IMG/VR virus record: IMGVR_UViG_3300025093_000818
Span: 1 to 20,409 of that record
Origin: a virus
DNA: 20,409 bases
Direction: 5' to 3' (one strand)
Part shown: positions 5,771 to 13,350 of the stretch, one piece after another
Numbering within the stretch: the stretch's first letter is position 1
Layout of the letters: each line of letters opens with the position of its first letter
Translations under genes and position numbers: made by a program
The notes under the pieces: model-generated
What the model saw: only the letters and a program-made list of their open reading frames with translations
Database searches by the model: none
Told to the model about the DNA's origin: nothing

Positions 5771-7524
5771 TGTCTCTTGAATACGAAAACAGTACAGTAG
5801 TATTCGGTAAATATGGTGATGTTTGCCAAGGGCCACAACTTGATTGGCGTATGAAGTGCAAGGATGAAATTATCCTTAACACACCAATTGTTTTCACGGA
5901 TTTATTCTGGAAGAACTTACCTTATGAAGCTATCATTAAAGACAGCTCTACTATTAACTTCCGTCAACCAAATCTTATGGAAGGTGGTAGTGGTGATGAT
6001 GCTTGTAAGCCTAGCACTGCAAATGTAAGCACAGAATTATGCGACTTTGTTTTACCAAATCTTCAACACATTCGTATTGGTACAGGTCGTGAAGATTACA
6101 TGCAGATGCGTGATAAATTCTGTGAAAAATTCCCTCAATTTAATGGTTTTTCTCCATTTGATAAAGTGGGCAACACAGTTGTTTTCCGCAAAGGCGATAA
6201 CAGTGAAGCAATGTTGACTTTTGCTGGTGAGAAAGCCGGTGAGTTAAGTTTTGCTAGTTGGGAACATTTGACCCGTACTTATTGGGTAGGTGAAAAAGAA
6301 AACGTTGACGAGTTTGATGGGTTCTTTGATATTTTGAGTACTGGTTTGACTGAACAAGTTGTTGGTACTTGCGACTATCCGTTAACTCCTACTACGATTA
6401 ATATTGCTGAGTACATTATCGGTATTACGGCCGTGGCCGCAGGTAGCACAGTAGGTCCCGGAGACATTGTCTTAGCCCCAACCGATCCTGACTATCCTAC
6501 AGGTGATACACCAAACGCTAACAACATCGTTACTATCCACGCTGGAACGCAATACGAAACTACATTGGACATTACAGGCTTTGATACAGTCGATTTGCTT
6601 ACCGAATGGTACAGATATATTACCGAAGAGTGGGGTGTAGCTGTATTCACTTGGTTGACTGGTATTGGTAAAGGTCAAACAAAGTGTATCGCAGAAGTGG
6701 CCGCTTGTAAACGAGCTTGCCAAGGGCAAGACTGTCGTCAGTTACTTGTTTCTGACAATCGTGATATGGCACGTTCTGAGCGTCAAGCACGATATGTAAA
6801 TCGCAAAGAAATCGAACTTTGGCCTTATGACCCAACCTTCCCGCTTATTCAATCTCCTGCATTAAAACAACGAAATGAAATCTTGTTTATGCCATGGGAA
6901 TTCGAGATGAATGGCGATAGAGCTAATTCATTGCTCTGGGTTTTTCGTGACCAACAATCTAGTAATAAAGGCTTACTCCGTGACGTTCCACCAATGCGTA
7001 GTGAAATTTTACGTGGCAACATGCCTAGCACACCACTACACAACTTGCAAGAGTTTCCCGATTTAGGTGAAGCGTTTGAAAACCGTGCTTTTGACTGGTT
7101 GATGGAGAAATTCTACAACTGCTTTGAGTGGTGGTTGAATTCAGAACAGTTACTATTACCCCAAGCACCACACCTCTGGCTGTATATTCAAGGTGTTGAC
7201 TGTAGTCAAGTGTTAGTACGTCCTTGTAATAATCCGGGTCGTCAAGAGGCAATTTTGACCTGTTCAGCGACTACACCAAATTCAGTATTCAGAGTAACCA
7301 TCGACAATGCTGGTGGAGACTTCAATTGTGCAGTTGGCAGTAAAGTTCGTATCGTGTCAGCAAATGGTAATACTAACCTTCAAGGTGAAATTACTACGAT
7401 TCATGACGATACCGATCCTGTTGATATTAGCATCACGCTTGACGAGTTAGGTCCATATGCTGATTGTACATGGGATGGCACTGCGTTGGATGCTGGCGGT
7501 AAAATTCTATACAATTTGTGCTAA
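5770..7524 (+). CDS. Major capsid protein (probable)
   Basis: The call rests on the position directly after the protease/scaffold, a strong SD (AGGAGGG, 5756-5762), TAATG coupling and a codon choice that looks smoother than that of its neighbours, as expected for the most abundant virion protein. It has 584 residues, longer than a minimal HK97-fold subunit. Two stretches look like additions: a Pro/Thr/Gly-rich segment near residues 200-265, and a C-terminal beta-rich domain of about 105 residues that could be an Ig-like or surface decoration domain. There are about 17 cysteines, many of them near the termini, which is unusual for a capsid protein. I see no short diagnostic motif, so the assignment is contextual. 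A terminator-like hairpin follows. Confidence 0.7.
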   Translation: MSLEYENSTVVFGKYGDVCQGPQLDWRMKCKDEIILNTPIVFTDLFWKNLPYEAIIKDSSTINFRQPNLMEGGSGDDACKPSTANVSTELCDFVLPNLQHIRIGTGREDYMQMRDKFCEKFPQFNGFSPFDKVGNTVVFRKGDNSEAMLTFAGEKAGELSFASWEHLTRTYWVGEKENVDEFDGFFDILSTGLTEQVVGTCDYPLTPTTINIAEYIIGITAVAAGSTVGPGDIVLAPTDPDYPTGDTPNANNIVTIHAGTQYETTLDITGFDTVDLLTEWYRYITEEWGVAVFTWLTGIGKGQTKCIAEVAACKRACQGQDCRQLLVSDNRDMARSERQARYVNRKEIELWPYDPTFPLIQSPALKQRNEILFMPWEFEMNGDRANSLLWVFRDQQSSNKGLLRDVPPMRSEILRGNMPSTPLHNLQEFPDLGEAFENRAFDWLMEKFYNCFEWWLNSEQLLLPQAPHLWLYIQGVDCSQVLVRPCNNPGRQEAILTCSATTPNSVFRVTIDNAGGDFNCAVGSKVRIVSANGNTNLQGEITTIHDDTDPVDISITLDELGPYADCTWDGTALDAGGKILYNLC

Positions 7525-7866
7525 ATGATTAGAAGATTATCAGGGTTTGTAGTGCAGTTTGTTGTACTACAAATCCTTTTCAAATTTATCTGGTTTGGTT
7601 GAGGAGGCAAGAAAGGTCGAAGCCGTGTCGCTTCCAAATCAACCAGACTAACTAAACAGAATGCTGTTGAATTAGGCATTAAAGAGTCAATTGTAATCAG
7701 TGATAAGGGTTCTTATCTGGCTATGAACAAAGAGGGAAAGACCATTTTTGCTGGTTATATGACAAGAAAAGGTTCAGGCTGGTATTATGTGATAACGGAT
7801 CATAACCAGTTAGTGACTGTGCCACAGAGAGATTATATAAAAAAGAGATTACCAAGTTGGTTTTAA
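7525..7866 (+). CDS. Small protein interrupted by an in-frame UGA (recoded, start-less or decayed)
   Basis: A coherent coding stretch (7603-7866) ends with RDYIKKRLPSWF and a TAA just before the next gene, but has no ATG, GTG or TTG before codon 7723. In the same frame, ATG 7525, directly after the capsid stop, encodes 25 mostly hydrophobic residues (MIRRLSGFVVQFVVLQ..., a likely membrane helix) up to TGA 7600-7602. The two halves together give a 113-codon protein with one UGA, reading ...IWFG[UGA]GGKKGRSR.... AGGAGG (7602-7607) overlaps the UGA but has no usual start codon at a normal distance. Possibilities are UGA readthrough (Trp fits), a non-canonical start after AGGAGG, loss of a start codon, or an assembly error. 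The first half also overlaps a terminator-like hairpin and has no SD, so it may be non-coding. The function is unknown. Confidence 0.5.
7543..7580 (+). terminator. Hairpin after the capsid gene (probable terminator)
   Basis: GGGTTTGTAGT (7543-7553) pairs with ACTACAAATCC (7566-7576): 11 bp with one wobble and a 12-nt loop, followed by TTTTCAAATTT. The T-tract is short, so termination may be partial. It lies where many phages lower expression after the capsid gene. It also overlaps the first 17 codons of the interrupted gene described next. Confidence 0.6.
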
Positions 7867-7867
7867 T

Positions 7868-8176
7868 ATGGAAGAGATGTTAATTCTAATATCAGCAATA
7901 TCACTTAACTATTTAATAGTCCTTTATTTGGTGAAGGATAACGGCCCTGCTGATGTGTTTATGAAGTTTAGGAAAGCTATTGGTGTCAATGTTCCAATTA
8001 CTGACATTGATGGCGATATTGTTGAGTACGAAAGCGATGGTACACTGGTGGCTGATATGATAACATGTCACAGGTGCTTTGGGTTTTGGAGTGGTTTAAC
8101 AGTTGGGCTAATTTGGGGATTGGGTATTCACAGTACAATTATCGTAATTGCGGGGAGTGTTTTGCTTCATGAATAA
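7868..8176 (+). CDS. Small membrane protein with a CHRCFGFW motif
   Basis: This 102-residue protein has hydrophobic segments at about 4-22 and 75-100 around a soluble middle. Just before the second segment is ITCHRCFGFWSG (Cys67, Cys70, Trp74). A membrane-proximal 'CxxCxxFW' is characteristic of small DUF1360-like membrane proteins seen in phages and bacteria; that family match is from memory and unconfirmed. It starts two bases after the previous stop, with no clear SD, so it probably relies on translational coupling. It overlaps the next gene by 8 nt. Its role in the virion or infection is unknown. Confidence 0.7.
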   Translation: MEEMLILISAISLNYLIVLYLVKDNGPADVFMKFRKAIGVNVPITDIDGDIVEYESDGTLVADMITCHRCFGFWSGLTVGLIWGLGIHSTIIVIAGSVLLHE

Positions 8177-8360
8177 AGATGAGATTATAATGGACGTAGG
8201 TGCTGTAAAACAAAAGATAGTCGAATTAGGAAACACTAATATCAGACTGCAAAACCAGATAAAGCAGAATGAGTTAGATATGGCCTACTTGCAGGGTGTA
8301 CTTGAGCTTCATACAGTGCAAGGAAAAATGGCGATAAAACAATTACCGGAGATTGATTGA
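8169..8360 (+). CDS. Small coiled-coil protein
   Basis: The 63 residues are rich in Lys, Glu, Gln, Asn and Leu, with a helix-forming heptad-like pattern across most of the length (VKQKIVELGNTNIRLQNQI). The start is taken as ATG 8169. A TTG at 8148 would extend it by 7 residues, but the purine-rich GGGGAG at 8153-8158 fits the ATG better. It overlaps the upstream gene by 8 nt and the downstream ATG by 1 nt (TGATG). Such short helical proteins are common chaperones or linkers in structural operons. No function can be assigned. Confidence 0.65.
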   Translation: MNKDEIIMDVGAVKQKIVELGNTNIRLQNQIKQNELDMAYLQGVLELHTVQGKMAIKQLPEID

Positions 8361-9217
8361 TGGCAACAACTAGTGCTAGATACCAATGCATAAAACCTGT
8401 GTGCATTACAAGCCCCTACCCTATCATATTGTGCGATGATAACGGGGAGTTTGTTGCATGGGTAAAAGAGGGTGGTATCACATATAGAGAATTAGACGGA
8501 ACTCCGTATACTCCAGTAGGAACAATAGATAGTTGCAGTACAGGATTAACAAGAGACATTGAGCAACGTCTTTTCTGTGATGATAATGCAGGGACAATAA
8601 CACCATATCTTGTTGCATATGAGTATGATGAGACAGGTGCAATAATTGGTACAACTATCACGTTAATTGATGGCGTGACACCATATGTACCAACAGGTAT
8701 TACAAGAGTGTGTGCGGGCGAAGATGGTGATGTAGAAGTTGTTCCACTGTGCGATAACGATACACCATTTATTAGACAAATAGTATTCGATAATGCTGGT
8801 GTTGTTCTAGGTACAAATGACACAACTCTGGACATGACAACACCTTATGTAACCACAGGCATAGTTAGTCCATGTGTACCAACACTTGCTGAGACAGTTG
8901 ACATATCGTTGAATGAGATAAATTTAATACCTAATGCATCCGGTGCGCCACAGTCACTAACTGTAAGCAACTTGGCTGGAGGTGTTCAGTTTGGGGCATT
9001 TCATGTAGATACTACACATGTGATATGGACAATAGAACCCGGCGGTGCGATAACGATGACATTTGACGGTACAGCACCAATTTCAGGAACTCACAGTTCA
9101 AGACTTCCTAATTCAGGTGGGGTGTGGTCAGTAGAGACAGCAGTAGCGGCCAAATTTATTCGCAGAGATTCTGTGGATGGTCAAATTGTAGCCAATCAAT
9201 TCAAGGCAAAGGTGTAA
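8360..9217 (+). CDS. Virion surface protein with three tandem LCD...TPY repeats
   Basis: The protein has 285 residues. Residues 15-172 hold three copies of a unit of about 50 residues. Each starts near LCDD/FCDD/LCDN (Cys25, 73, 131) and ends with DGTPYTPVG, DGVTPYVPTG or TTPYVTTG followed by a Cys (59, 118, 172). The paired cysteines bracket each unit. Each unit alternates beta strands and D/G turns, as in small beta-sandwich modules on phage fibres or decoration proteins. The C-terminal 110 residues are another beta-rich domain, ending in a basic strand. ATG 8360 overlaps the previous TGA; the TTG at 8357 is in frame but less likely. A virion-surface role is inferred. Confidence 0.7.
   Translation: MATTSARYQCIKPVCITSPYPIILCDDNGEFVAWVKEGGITYRELDGTPYTPVGTIDSCSTGLTRDIEQRLFCDDNAGTITPYLVAYEYDETGAIIGTTITLIDGVTPYVPTGITRVCAGEDGDVEVVPLCDNDTPFIRQIVFDNAGVVLGTNDTTLDMTTPYVTTGIVSPCVPTLAETVDISLNEINLIPNASGAPQSLTVSNLAGGVQFGAFHVDTTHVIWTIEPGGAITMTFDGTAPISGTHSSRLPNSGGVWSVETAVAAKFIRRDSVDGQIVANQFKAKV
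8420..8875 (+). repeat. Three protein-level tandem repeats inside the 8360 gene
   Basis: The units cover about residues 21-59, 71-118 and 128-172. The conserved anchors are (L/F)CD(D/N) at the start, a central Y/F-x-D-x-x-G turn, and TPY-x-(P/T)-(V/T)-G plus Cys at the end. DNA-level identity is low, so this is an old duplication kept by selection. Confidence 0.7.
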
Positions 9218-9220
9218 TTA

Positions 9221-9511
9221 ATGAGCAGTCACTTTCCCCCAGTTTTACCAGTAAATAAAATAGGTTTAATTAATACAATGCTTTCTGACGGGTCGCAGAT
9301 GGTGAATGGTGCTGAAACGCCATATCAAGTTATATCCTGTCAAATAACCCTTTGTCATGAGTATGAGGATGGTCGTGTGGTAGTGACAGATACTCCAAAG
9401 AAATTGGATTTAACTGCCTCTGATCTTTTAACCCAAGAAGAAAAAAATAGCTTATTTGCAATCATGAATAAGATTAGGGCTGATGCTGAAAGTGACTATC
9501 TAGGAACGTAA
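9221..9511 (+). CDS. Small protein of unknown function in the fibre cluster
   Basis: The 96 residues begin with a Pro-rich segment (FPPVLPVNKIG), continue with short beta strands (YQVISCQITLCHEYEDGRVVVTD) and end in a helix (TQEEKNSLFAIMNKIRADAES). The SD is AAGGTG (9209-9214). It starts three bases after the repeat-protein stop, and the fibre-like gene follows within 2 bp. It could be a chaperone or a small virion component. I do not recognise the family. Confidence 0.65.
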   Translation: MSSHFPPVLPVNKIGLINTMLSDGSQMVNGAETPYQVISCQITLCHEYEDGRVVVTDTPKKLDLTASDLLTQEEKNSLFAIMNKIRADAESDYLGT

Positions 9512-9512
9512 A

Positions 9513-10688
9513 ATGAAACGATTTTTCCAATTTGATGGGTTCTGGAATACGGAAAATGGACTTGATATATTTAATGACCACAATGTTGGTGTAAATACCA
9601 ATTTTGGAGACTTGCCAGATGCTAACCTAACAGTCAAGCATAATACTGGTCAGGTTGATAATGTATTTGAAACTTGGAATGACTCTGGATCAGTTGAATC
9701 GTTTATTTCTCCTAATGGCAGTGGCTCATTTTACAGAATGGCGATTGGGAATGATGATGGGTCATTGATAGCAAATGAATACTATCTAAACATGCTTGTT
9801 GCGCCCCCCACTTCTTATGCTGATATGGCAGGAGTTAGGGCAAATGTAAGTTCAGCAAATATCACATCATCAACATTTTTCGCTGGTGGGTATTTTTTTG
9901 TTGGTGGAAACCATACGACAGGCAATTCGGTTGTCAACATGTATGGTGTTCGTGGTCTAGCGTGGCATCAATCAGAAGGTGATGTAAATAATTTAGCTGG
10001 TGTTTATGGTGAAGTTAAGCCGGGGTTAAACAGTGAGGCGAATCAAGCAATAGGTGTTTGGGGGAATTACAAATCTGCAAATACAACTACAACGATTCCT
10101 AGTGCTATTGGTGCTAAGGGTCAAATAGCAACTGGTGCAAACACAATAACTACACATGCAAGAGGTTTGCAGGGTCAATTATTCTCCTGTAGAGGAACCG
10201 TGACAACTGCCTCTGGTCTTTATATTGGTGAATGGGGTGGCACACTAGATGCAACTGTTACGAATAAGCACTCTATCTATATTGATAGTTCTCCAGACTT
10301 GCTTTCTGGCACAAACAATTGGACTGTTCGCTCTTTAAGTACAGCCAAATCAGAACTAAGAGGTCAGCTATTAGTAACAGGTATAGCCACAGAAATAAGA
10401 ACTGTTACTGATGCTACAGATGATATTTTAGAAGATGATGGAATTATAAACGTTGATTTATCATTGAACAGCGTTCAGTTAACACTACCAGACCCCACAA
10501 CCCTAGATAGTACAGGATACGCTAGAGAGTTTTACGTTAAACTTGTTGGCGTATCTGGCGCAAATACTCTACAAGTAGACAGTTATGGTGTGGCAAACGT
10601 TGAATTTGTAGCAAATTACCCATTTAATAATGTGCTAGGTGAGGGGTATGGATTTTACACAAATGGCACGGATTGGTTTATAAAATAG
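9513..10688 (+). CDS. Tail fibre/spike-like virion protein
   Basis: This 391-residue protein is rich in Gly, Asn, Thr and Ser, with short alternating strands typical of trimeric phage fibre or spike shafts (about 90-280, with AGVYGEVKPG and AIGVWGNY style turns). A C-terminal domain (about 290-391) reads D...INVDLSLNSVQLTLPDP...GYAREFYVKLVG...NTLQVDSYG...YTNGTDWFIK. The same pattern of strands (LTLP, then a VK strand, a V-rich strand and a final NGT-W/Y strand) closes the next gene, so both probably end in one trimerisation or tip module. A short SD (AGGAA) precedes the ATG. Host-surface contact is inferred. Confidence 0.7.
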   Translation: MKRFFQFDGFWNTENGLDIFNDHNVGVNTNFGDLPDANLTVKHNTGQVDNVFETWNDSGSVESFISPNGSGSFYRMAIGNDDGSLIANEYYLNMLVAPPTSYADMAGVRANVSSANITSSTFFAGGYFFVGGNHTTGNSVVNMYGVRGLAWHQSEGDVNNLAGVYGEVKPGLNSEANQAIGVWGNYKSANTTTTIPSAIGAKGQIATGANTITTHARGLQGQLFSCRGTVTTASGLYIGEWGGTLDATVTNKHSIYIDSSPDLLSGTNNWTVRSLSTAKSELRGQLLVTGIATEIRTVTDATDDILEDDGIINVDLSLNSVQLTLPDPTTLDSTGYAREFYVKLVGVSGANTLQVDSYGVANVEFVANYPFNNVLGEGYGFYTNGTDWFIK

Positions 10689-10700
10689 GAGACAATACAC

Positions 10701-11495
10701 ATGTCACATAATTTACCAGCACTTACAGTAGACGAAAAAGCATCATTAACAAATTCACCATCGGCTCCAACAGGTGCGAATCCAGTTGCGACACAAGCTG
10801 ACTTGACCGGAACTTTAACAGATGAACAAGTTAAGGTATCGGCTGATGACACCACTACTGGATACCTGTTGTCGAAGTTGGTTGGTACAGCGAGTAAAAT
10901 TACAGCCACAGAAACAACCCCGGGCGGAAACGAAACATTAGTAATTAATATTGGCACTGATGTTTTTGATAAGACCGTAGATGACACCGATGATATTACA
11001 GAAGGTGTTACAAATCTATTCAACCAAACTCACACAGGGGATGTTACAGGAAGTGTGGCGTTAACAATTGCCACAGATGTAGTTGATAATACAAATCTTG
11101 CAAACATGGCCGCTAATACCATGAAAGGCAATGATACTGGTGGAGCGGCTGACCCGAAAGATTTGACAGTTGCAGAAGTTTTAGCACTGTTGGGAATAGC
11201 TACACCTCAATTTGCAATAAGAGGAACTGCGGCTACAGGAAATATATTGACATCTGATTTTACAGTTGTTGTTGACAGTTCTGGTGGCACAAGAACTATG
11301 ACATTGCCTACCGCCGCTAGTACATACTCAGCACCAAATGGTCAAGTTTTCAATGTAAAAAGAGAGGGTGGCAGTAATGTTACGGTAGATGTGGCTAGTG
11401 CAGGAACTATTGATGGCAGTACTACATTTGTTTTAACGGCCGATAACCAAAGTGTGCAGTTGCAATCAAATGGTACAGAGTACAAGGTGATTTAA
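10701..11495 (+). CDS. Tail fibre-like protein
   Basis: The protein has 264 residues. The N-terminus is low-complexity and Thr/Asp-rich. THTGDVTGSVALTI (about 111-124) is followed by NLANMAANTMKGNDTGGA, DPKDLTVAEVLALLGI. This pair, 'HTGDVTG' then 'LANMAxxTxKGNxTG...Dlt...v..lL', is a recurring signature of tailed-phage fibre and tail-tip proteins. The C-terminal 85 residues form the same LTLP / VK / NGT module as the preceding gene (MTLPTAASTY, FNVKREGG, QLQSNGTEYKVI). SD AGGAGA lies upstream. Function in adsorption is inferred. Confidence 0.8.
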   Translation: MSHNLPALTVDEKASLTNSPSAPTGANPVATQADLTGTLTDEQVKVSADDTTTGYLLSKLVGTASKITATETTPGGNETLVINIGTDVFDKTVDDTDDITEGVTNLFNQTHTGDVTGSVALTIATDVVDNTNLANMAANTMKGNDTGGAADPKDLTVAEVLALLGIATPQFAIRGTAATGNILTSDFTVVVDSSGGTRTMTLPTAASTYSAPNGQVFNVKREGGSNVTVDVASAGTIDGSTTFVLTADNQSVQLQSNGTEYKVI

Positions 11496-11496
11496 T

Positions 11497-11853
11497 ATGT
11501 CTCATTTACCAGAAAGGTCAAATATAACATTAAGTAATACATCTGTATCCACTAATTACAGTTTTGACGCTACAAACAAAGTTGTAACTATCAAAGATTC
11601 GGATTATTCGTTTCCTGTAACGATTACAAATCTTAAAACAGGAGATGTTATATTCAATATAAATGGCACAAACGCAGGTGATATTAAAGGTAGTGTTGTT
11701 TATTTGAGCTTTAATACAACAAGTATGAATAATGACGATCAACTTGTTATTGTTTATGTGAGAAGCGTTATGGATGACAGTATCATCTTAAATAATATAT
11801 TAAATGAATTATCAATTCAAACAGAAATTTTAAAAAGTATAGCATCTATGTAA
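11497..11853 (+). CDS. Small beta-rich virion protein
   Basis: The 118 residues are Asn/Ser/Thr-rich beta strands (TNYSFDATNKVVTIKDSDYS), ending in an amphipathic helix (DSIILNNILNELSIQTEILKS) that could mediate oligomerisation. The N-terminus MSHLPERSN resembles the MSHNLPALT start of the upstream fibre gene. SD AAGGTGAT (11485-11492) lies just ahead, and one base separates the two genes. It may be a fibre accessory or collar piece. The family is not recognised. Confidence 0.65.
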   Translation: MSHLPERSNITLSNTSVSTNYSFDATNKVVTIKDSDYSFPVTITNLKTGDVIFNINGTNAGDIKGSVVYLSFNTTSMNNDDQLVIVYVRSVMDDSIILNNILNELSIQTEILKSIASM

Positions 11854-11864
11854 GGAGATAAACA

Positions 11865-12452
11865 ATGAACTTAGTAGTTAAAGACGGGAAAGGAAAAGGA
11901 TATTCAGCCGCAGTCACAGAAGAACAAAGGTTGTCCACCGATACAACTAGCCGTAGTCGGGGGTCGTTTGTAAGTGCTGTAAAGCAAGAGAGTTATATCA
12001 TATCAAGTAACTATGTGACAACCGCCACATCTGAAGGTGGTGTTTTATATGTAAAAAACACAGACCCGCGTAATTTCCATATAACAAATATTAGAGTGTG
12101 TGCGAGATTGGCAACACCAGCCGCCGGTCACGATACTAAGTGGAGAGTGTATTTTGATGTTTCAGGTGGTACATTGGTTACAGACGCTTCAGCCGCTTTA
12201 GTAACCAATACAAATACATCTGCATCAAAAACATTCCAAGGCGATGCGTACAAAGGTGTGACGAGTGCTGAAACTATAACAGGCAGTCTATTTGAAACTG
12301 TTATTGACCATCTCCCCGGCCATAGTGTTGACTTATGGGATGGTATGCTGATTTTAGGAAAAGACAAGACAATTGCATTGTCCGCTGAACCTTCAGCTGC
12401 AGGTGAAGCATGTGCTAGAATTATTGGATACTACGAAGATTTGGAAGAATAA
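11865..12452 (+). CDS. Virion structural protein with a KDGxGxGYxAxV N-terminal motif
   Basis: The protein has 195 residues. The N-terminus (VVKDGKGKGYSAAVTEEQRL) follows a pattern found at the start of many phage collar, fibre and receptor-binding proteins, where it may anchor the protein to the particle. The rest reads as a jelly-roll-like beta domain (YVKNTDPRNFHITNIRV, WRVYFDVSGG, LWDGMLILGKDKTIALSAEP). SD AAGGAGAT lies 6 nt ahead of the ATG. The stop overlaps the next ATG (TAATG), so it is coupled to the following virion gene. The exact role is unknown. Confidence 0.7.
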   Translation: MNLVVKDGKGKGYSAAVTEEQRLSTDTTSRSRGSFVSAVKQESYIISSNYVTTATSEGGVLYVKNTDPRNFHITNIRVCARLATPAAGHDTKWRVYFDVSGGTLVTDASAALVTNTNTSASKTFQGDAYKGVTSAETITGSLFETVIDHLPGHSVDLWDGMLILGKDKTIALSAEPSAAGEACARIIGYYEDLEE

Positions 12453-13108
12453 TGATAAAAGCAATCCTTACTGATGGGAAGAATATAGTAGACATCGGAG
12501 ATGAAGGGGAAATACCTGTAACTATTCACCCTCATCCTCCAAGAAACGAATCTATATTCCCAAGTACATTTCGTCAGTTCTTTACAGATGACGGTTTATC
12601 TACAGGGGATAATGATATGCGTGTGGATGGGAGCGTGAACTCTGTCGAGTTCTGGATACCATCCGACACAAAGGCGGTAGGAAATGGTGGATTCGACAGA
12701 TTTATAAAGAAGGTCATAATTCAAATATCTGACACCGGAGCGAATTTGGATAACTTTGGGGCATTGGCAGCACTAACTAATGGGGTTGACTTTGAACACG
12801 AAACAGCGAAGTTGGGTGTATCAGTTATAGCCGATGCGATGAAAACTAATTTGGATATGTTGAAGATGGCTGGATTGTATCCAGCATTCGGGAGCGGTAC
12901 AGCTGCATTTCGAGCGGACACATCTGGTGGCGGTGCAGACACCTATTTCGCTGTTCTCGACTTTGAATCTATATTTGGGCTTCAATGGGGATTAAGACTT
13001 CGAGCAGGATTAAAAGAGAAGCTCATTATCAGAATAAACGACAATCTTTCCACTGGCATTGACGTGTTTAATGCTATTGGAACTGGATTCATACTAAATG
13101 GTGGATAA
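12452..13108 (+). CDS. Virion structural protein (FTDDG...MRVDGS type)
   Basis: The 218 residues contain FRQFFTDDGLSTGDNDMRVDGSVNSVEFWIP (about 41-71), a block I associate with structural proteins that sit beside the KDGxGxGY protein in tailed phages. After it comes an alpha/beta region with LGVSVIADAMKTN and FGLQWGLRLRAGLKEKLIIRINDNLSTG. It is beta-rich and has no signal peptide. It is coupled by a TAATG overlap upstream and downstream, between a virion gene and the holin-like gene. It is probably part of the tail tip, collar or decoration; this is inferred from the neighbours. Confidence 0.7.
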   Translation: MIKAILTDGKNIVDIGDEGEIPVTIHPHPPRNESIFPSTFRQFFTDDGLSTGDNDMRVDGSVNSVEFWIPSDTKAVGNGGFDRFIKKVIIQISDTGANLDNFGALAALTNGVDFEHETAKLGVSVIADAMKTNLDMLKMAGLYPAFGSGTAAFRADTSGGGADTYFAVLDFESIFGLQWGLRLRAGLKEKLIIRINDNLSTGIDVFNAIGTGFILNGG

Positions 13109-13350
13109 TGATAAACGCAATAAAATCCTTATTTCAATCTAGGAAATTCCTACTTGCACTATTTGCATTAATTACCAGCATTGTTGCCCACTACGCAGAT
13201 ATACCAACAGAAATATGGGTTGCATTTGATGCAGTAATTATGGTACTAATTAACGCTATTGCCAAAGAGGATGCGGCCGAGAAATCCAATCCAAACAATA
13301 ACCAATATAAACACAGTAGTAACTACACATCAACCAATAAATTCACATGA
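13108..13350 (+). CDS. Holin-like small membrane protein
   Basis: The 80 residues have two predicted membrane segments (about 14-28 FLLALFALITSIVAH, and 36-52 IWVAFDAVIMVLINAIA). These are preceded by a basic SLFQSRK and followed by a charged, Asn/Ser-rich soluble tail (KEDAAEKSN...). Small size, two helices, and an ATGA overlap with a cell-wall-hydrolase gene are the classic holin/endolysin arrangement. A holin would open the inner membrane to release the lysin, which has no obvious signal peptide. There is no sequence motif specific to holins, so the call depends on context and topology. Confidence 0.65.
   Translation: MINAIKSLFQSRKFLLALFALITSIVAHYADIPTEIWVAFDAVIMVLINAIAKEDAAEKSNPNNNQYKHSSNYTSTNKFT

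Noticed and set aside
7600-7645. Selenocysteine insertion at the in-frame UGA, with the downstream GAAGC/GCTTC hairpin as a SECIS-like element
   Set aside because: The stem is only 5 bp, the apical loop lacks the features expected of a bacterial SECIS, and no redox motif surrounds the UGA. Simple readthrough or a lost start is more economical.
7525-7866. Global genetic-code change (UGA as Trp or Gly) in this phage
   Set aside because: TGA ends the portal, lysin, Cys-rich and other genes at positions that make exact ATGA/TGATG junctions with the next gene. Only one internal UGA was found.
8416-8835. 139-codon minus-strand frame opposite the repeat protein
   Set aside because: It is antisense to a gene with clear protein-level repeats. 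Its Ser/Pro/Val-rich product mirrors the Thr/Asp/Gly codons of the + strand, and no SD is seen.
10655-11023. 122-codon minus-strand frame opposite the fibre genes
   Set aside because: It crosses the boundary between two good + strand genes and looks like an antisense shadow of Thr/Asp-rich coding DNA.
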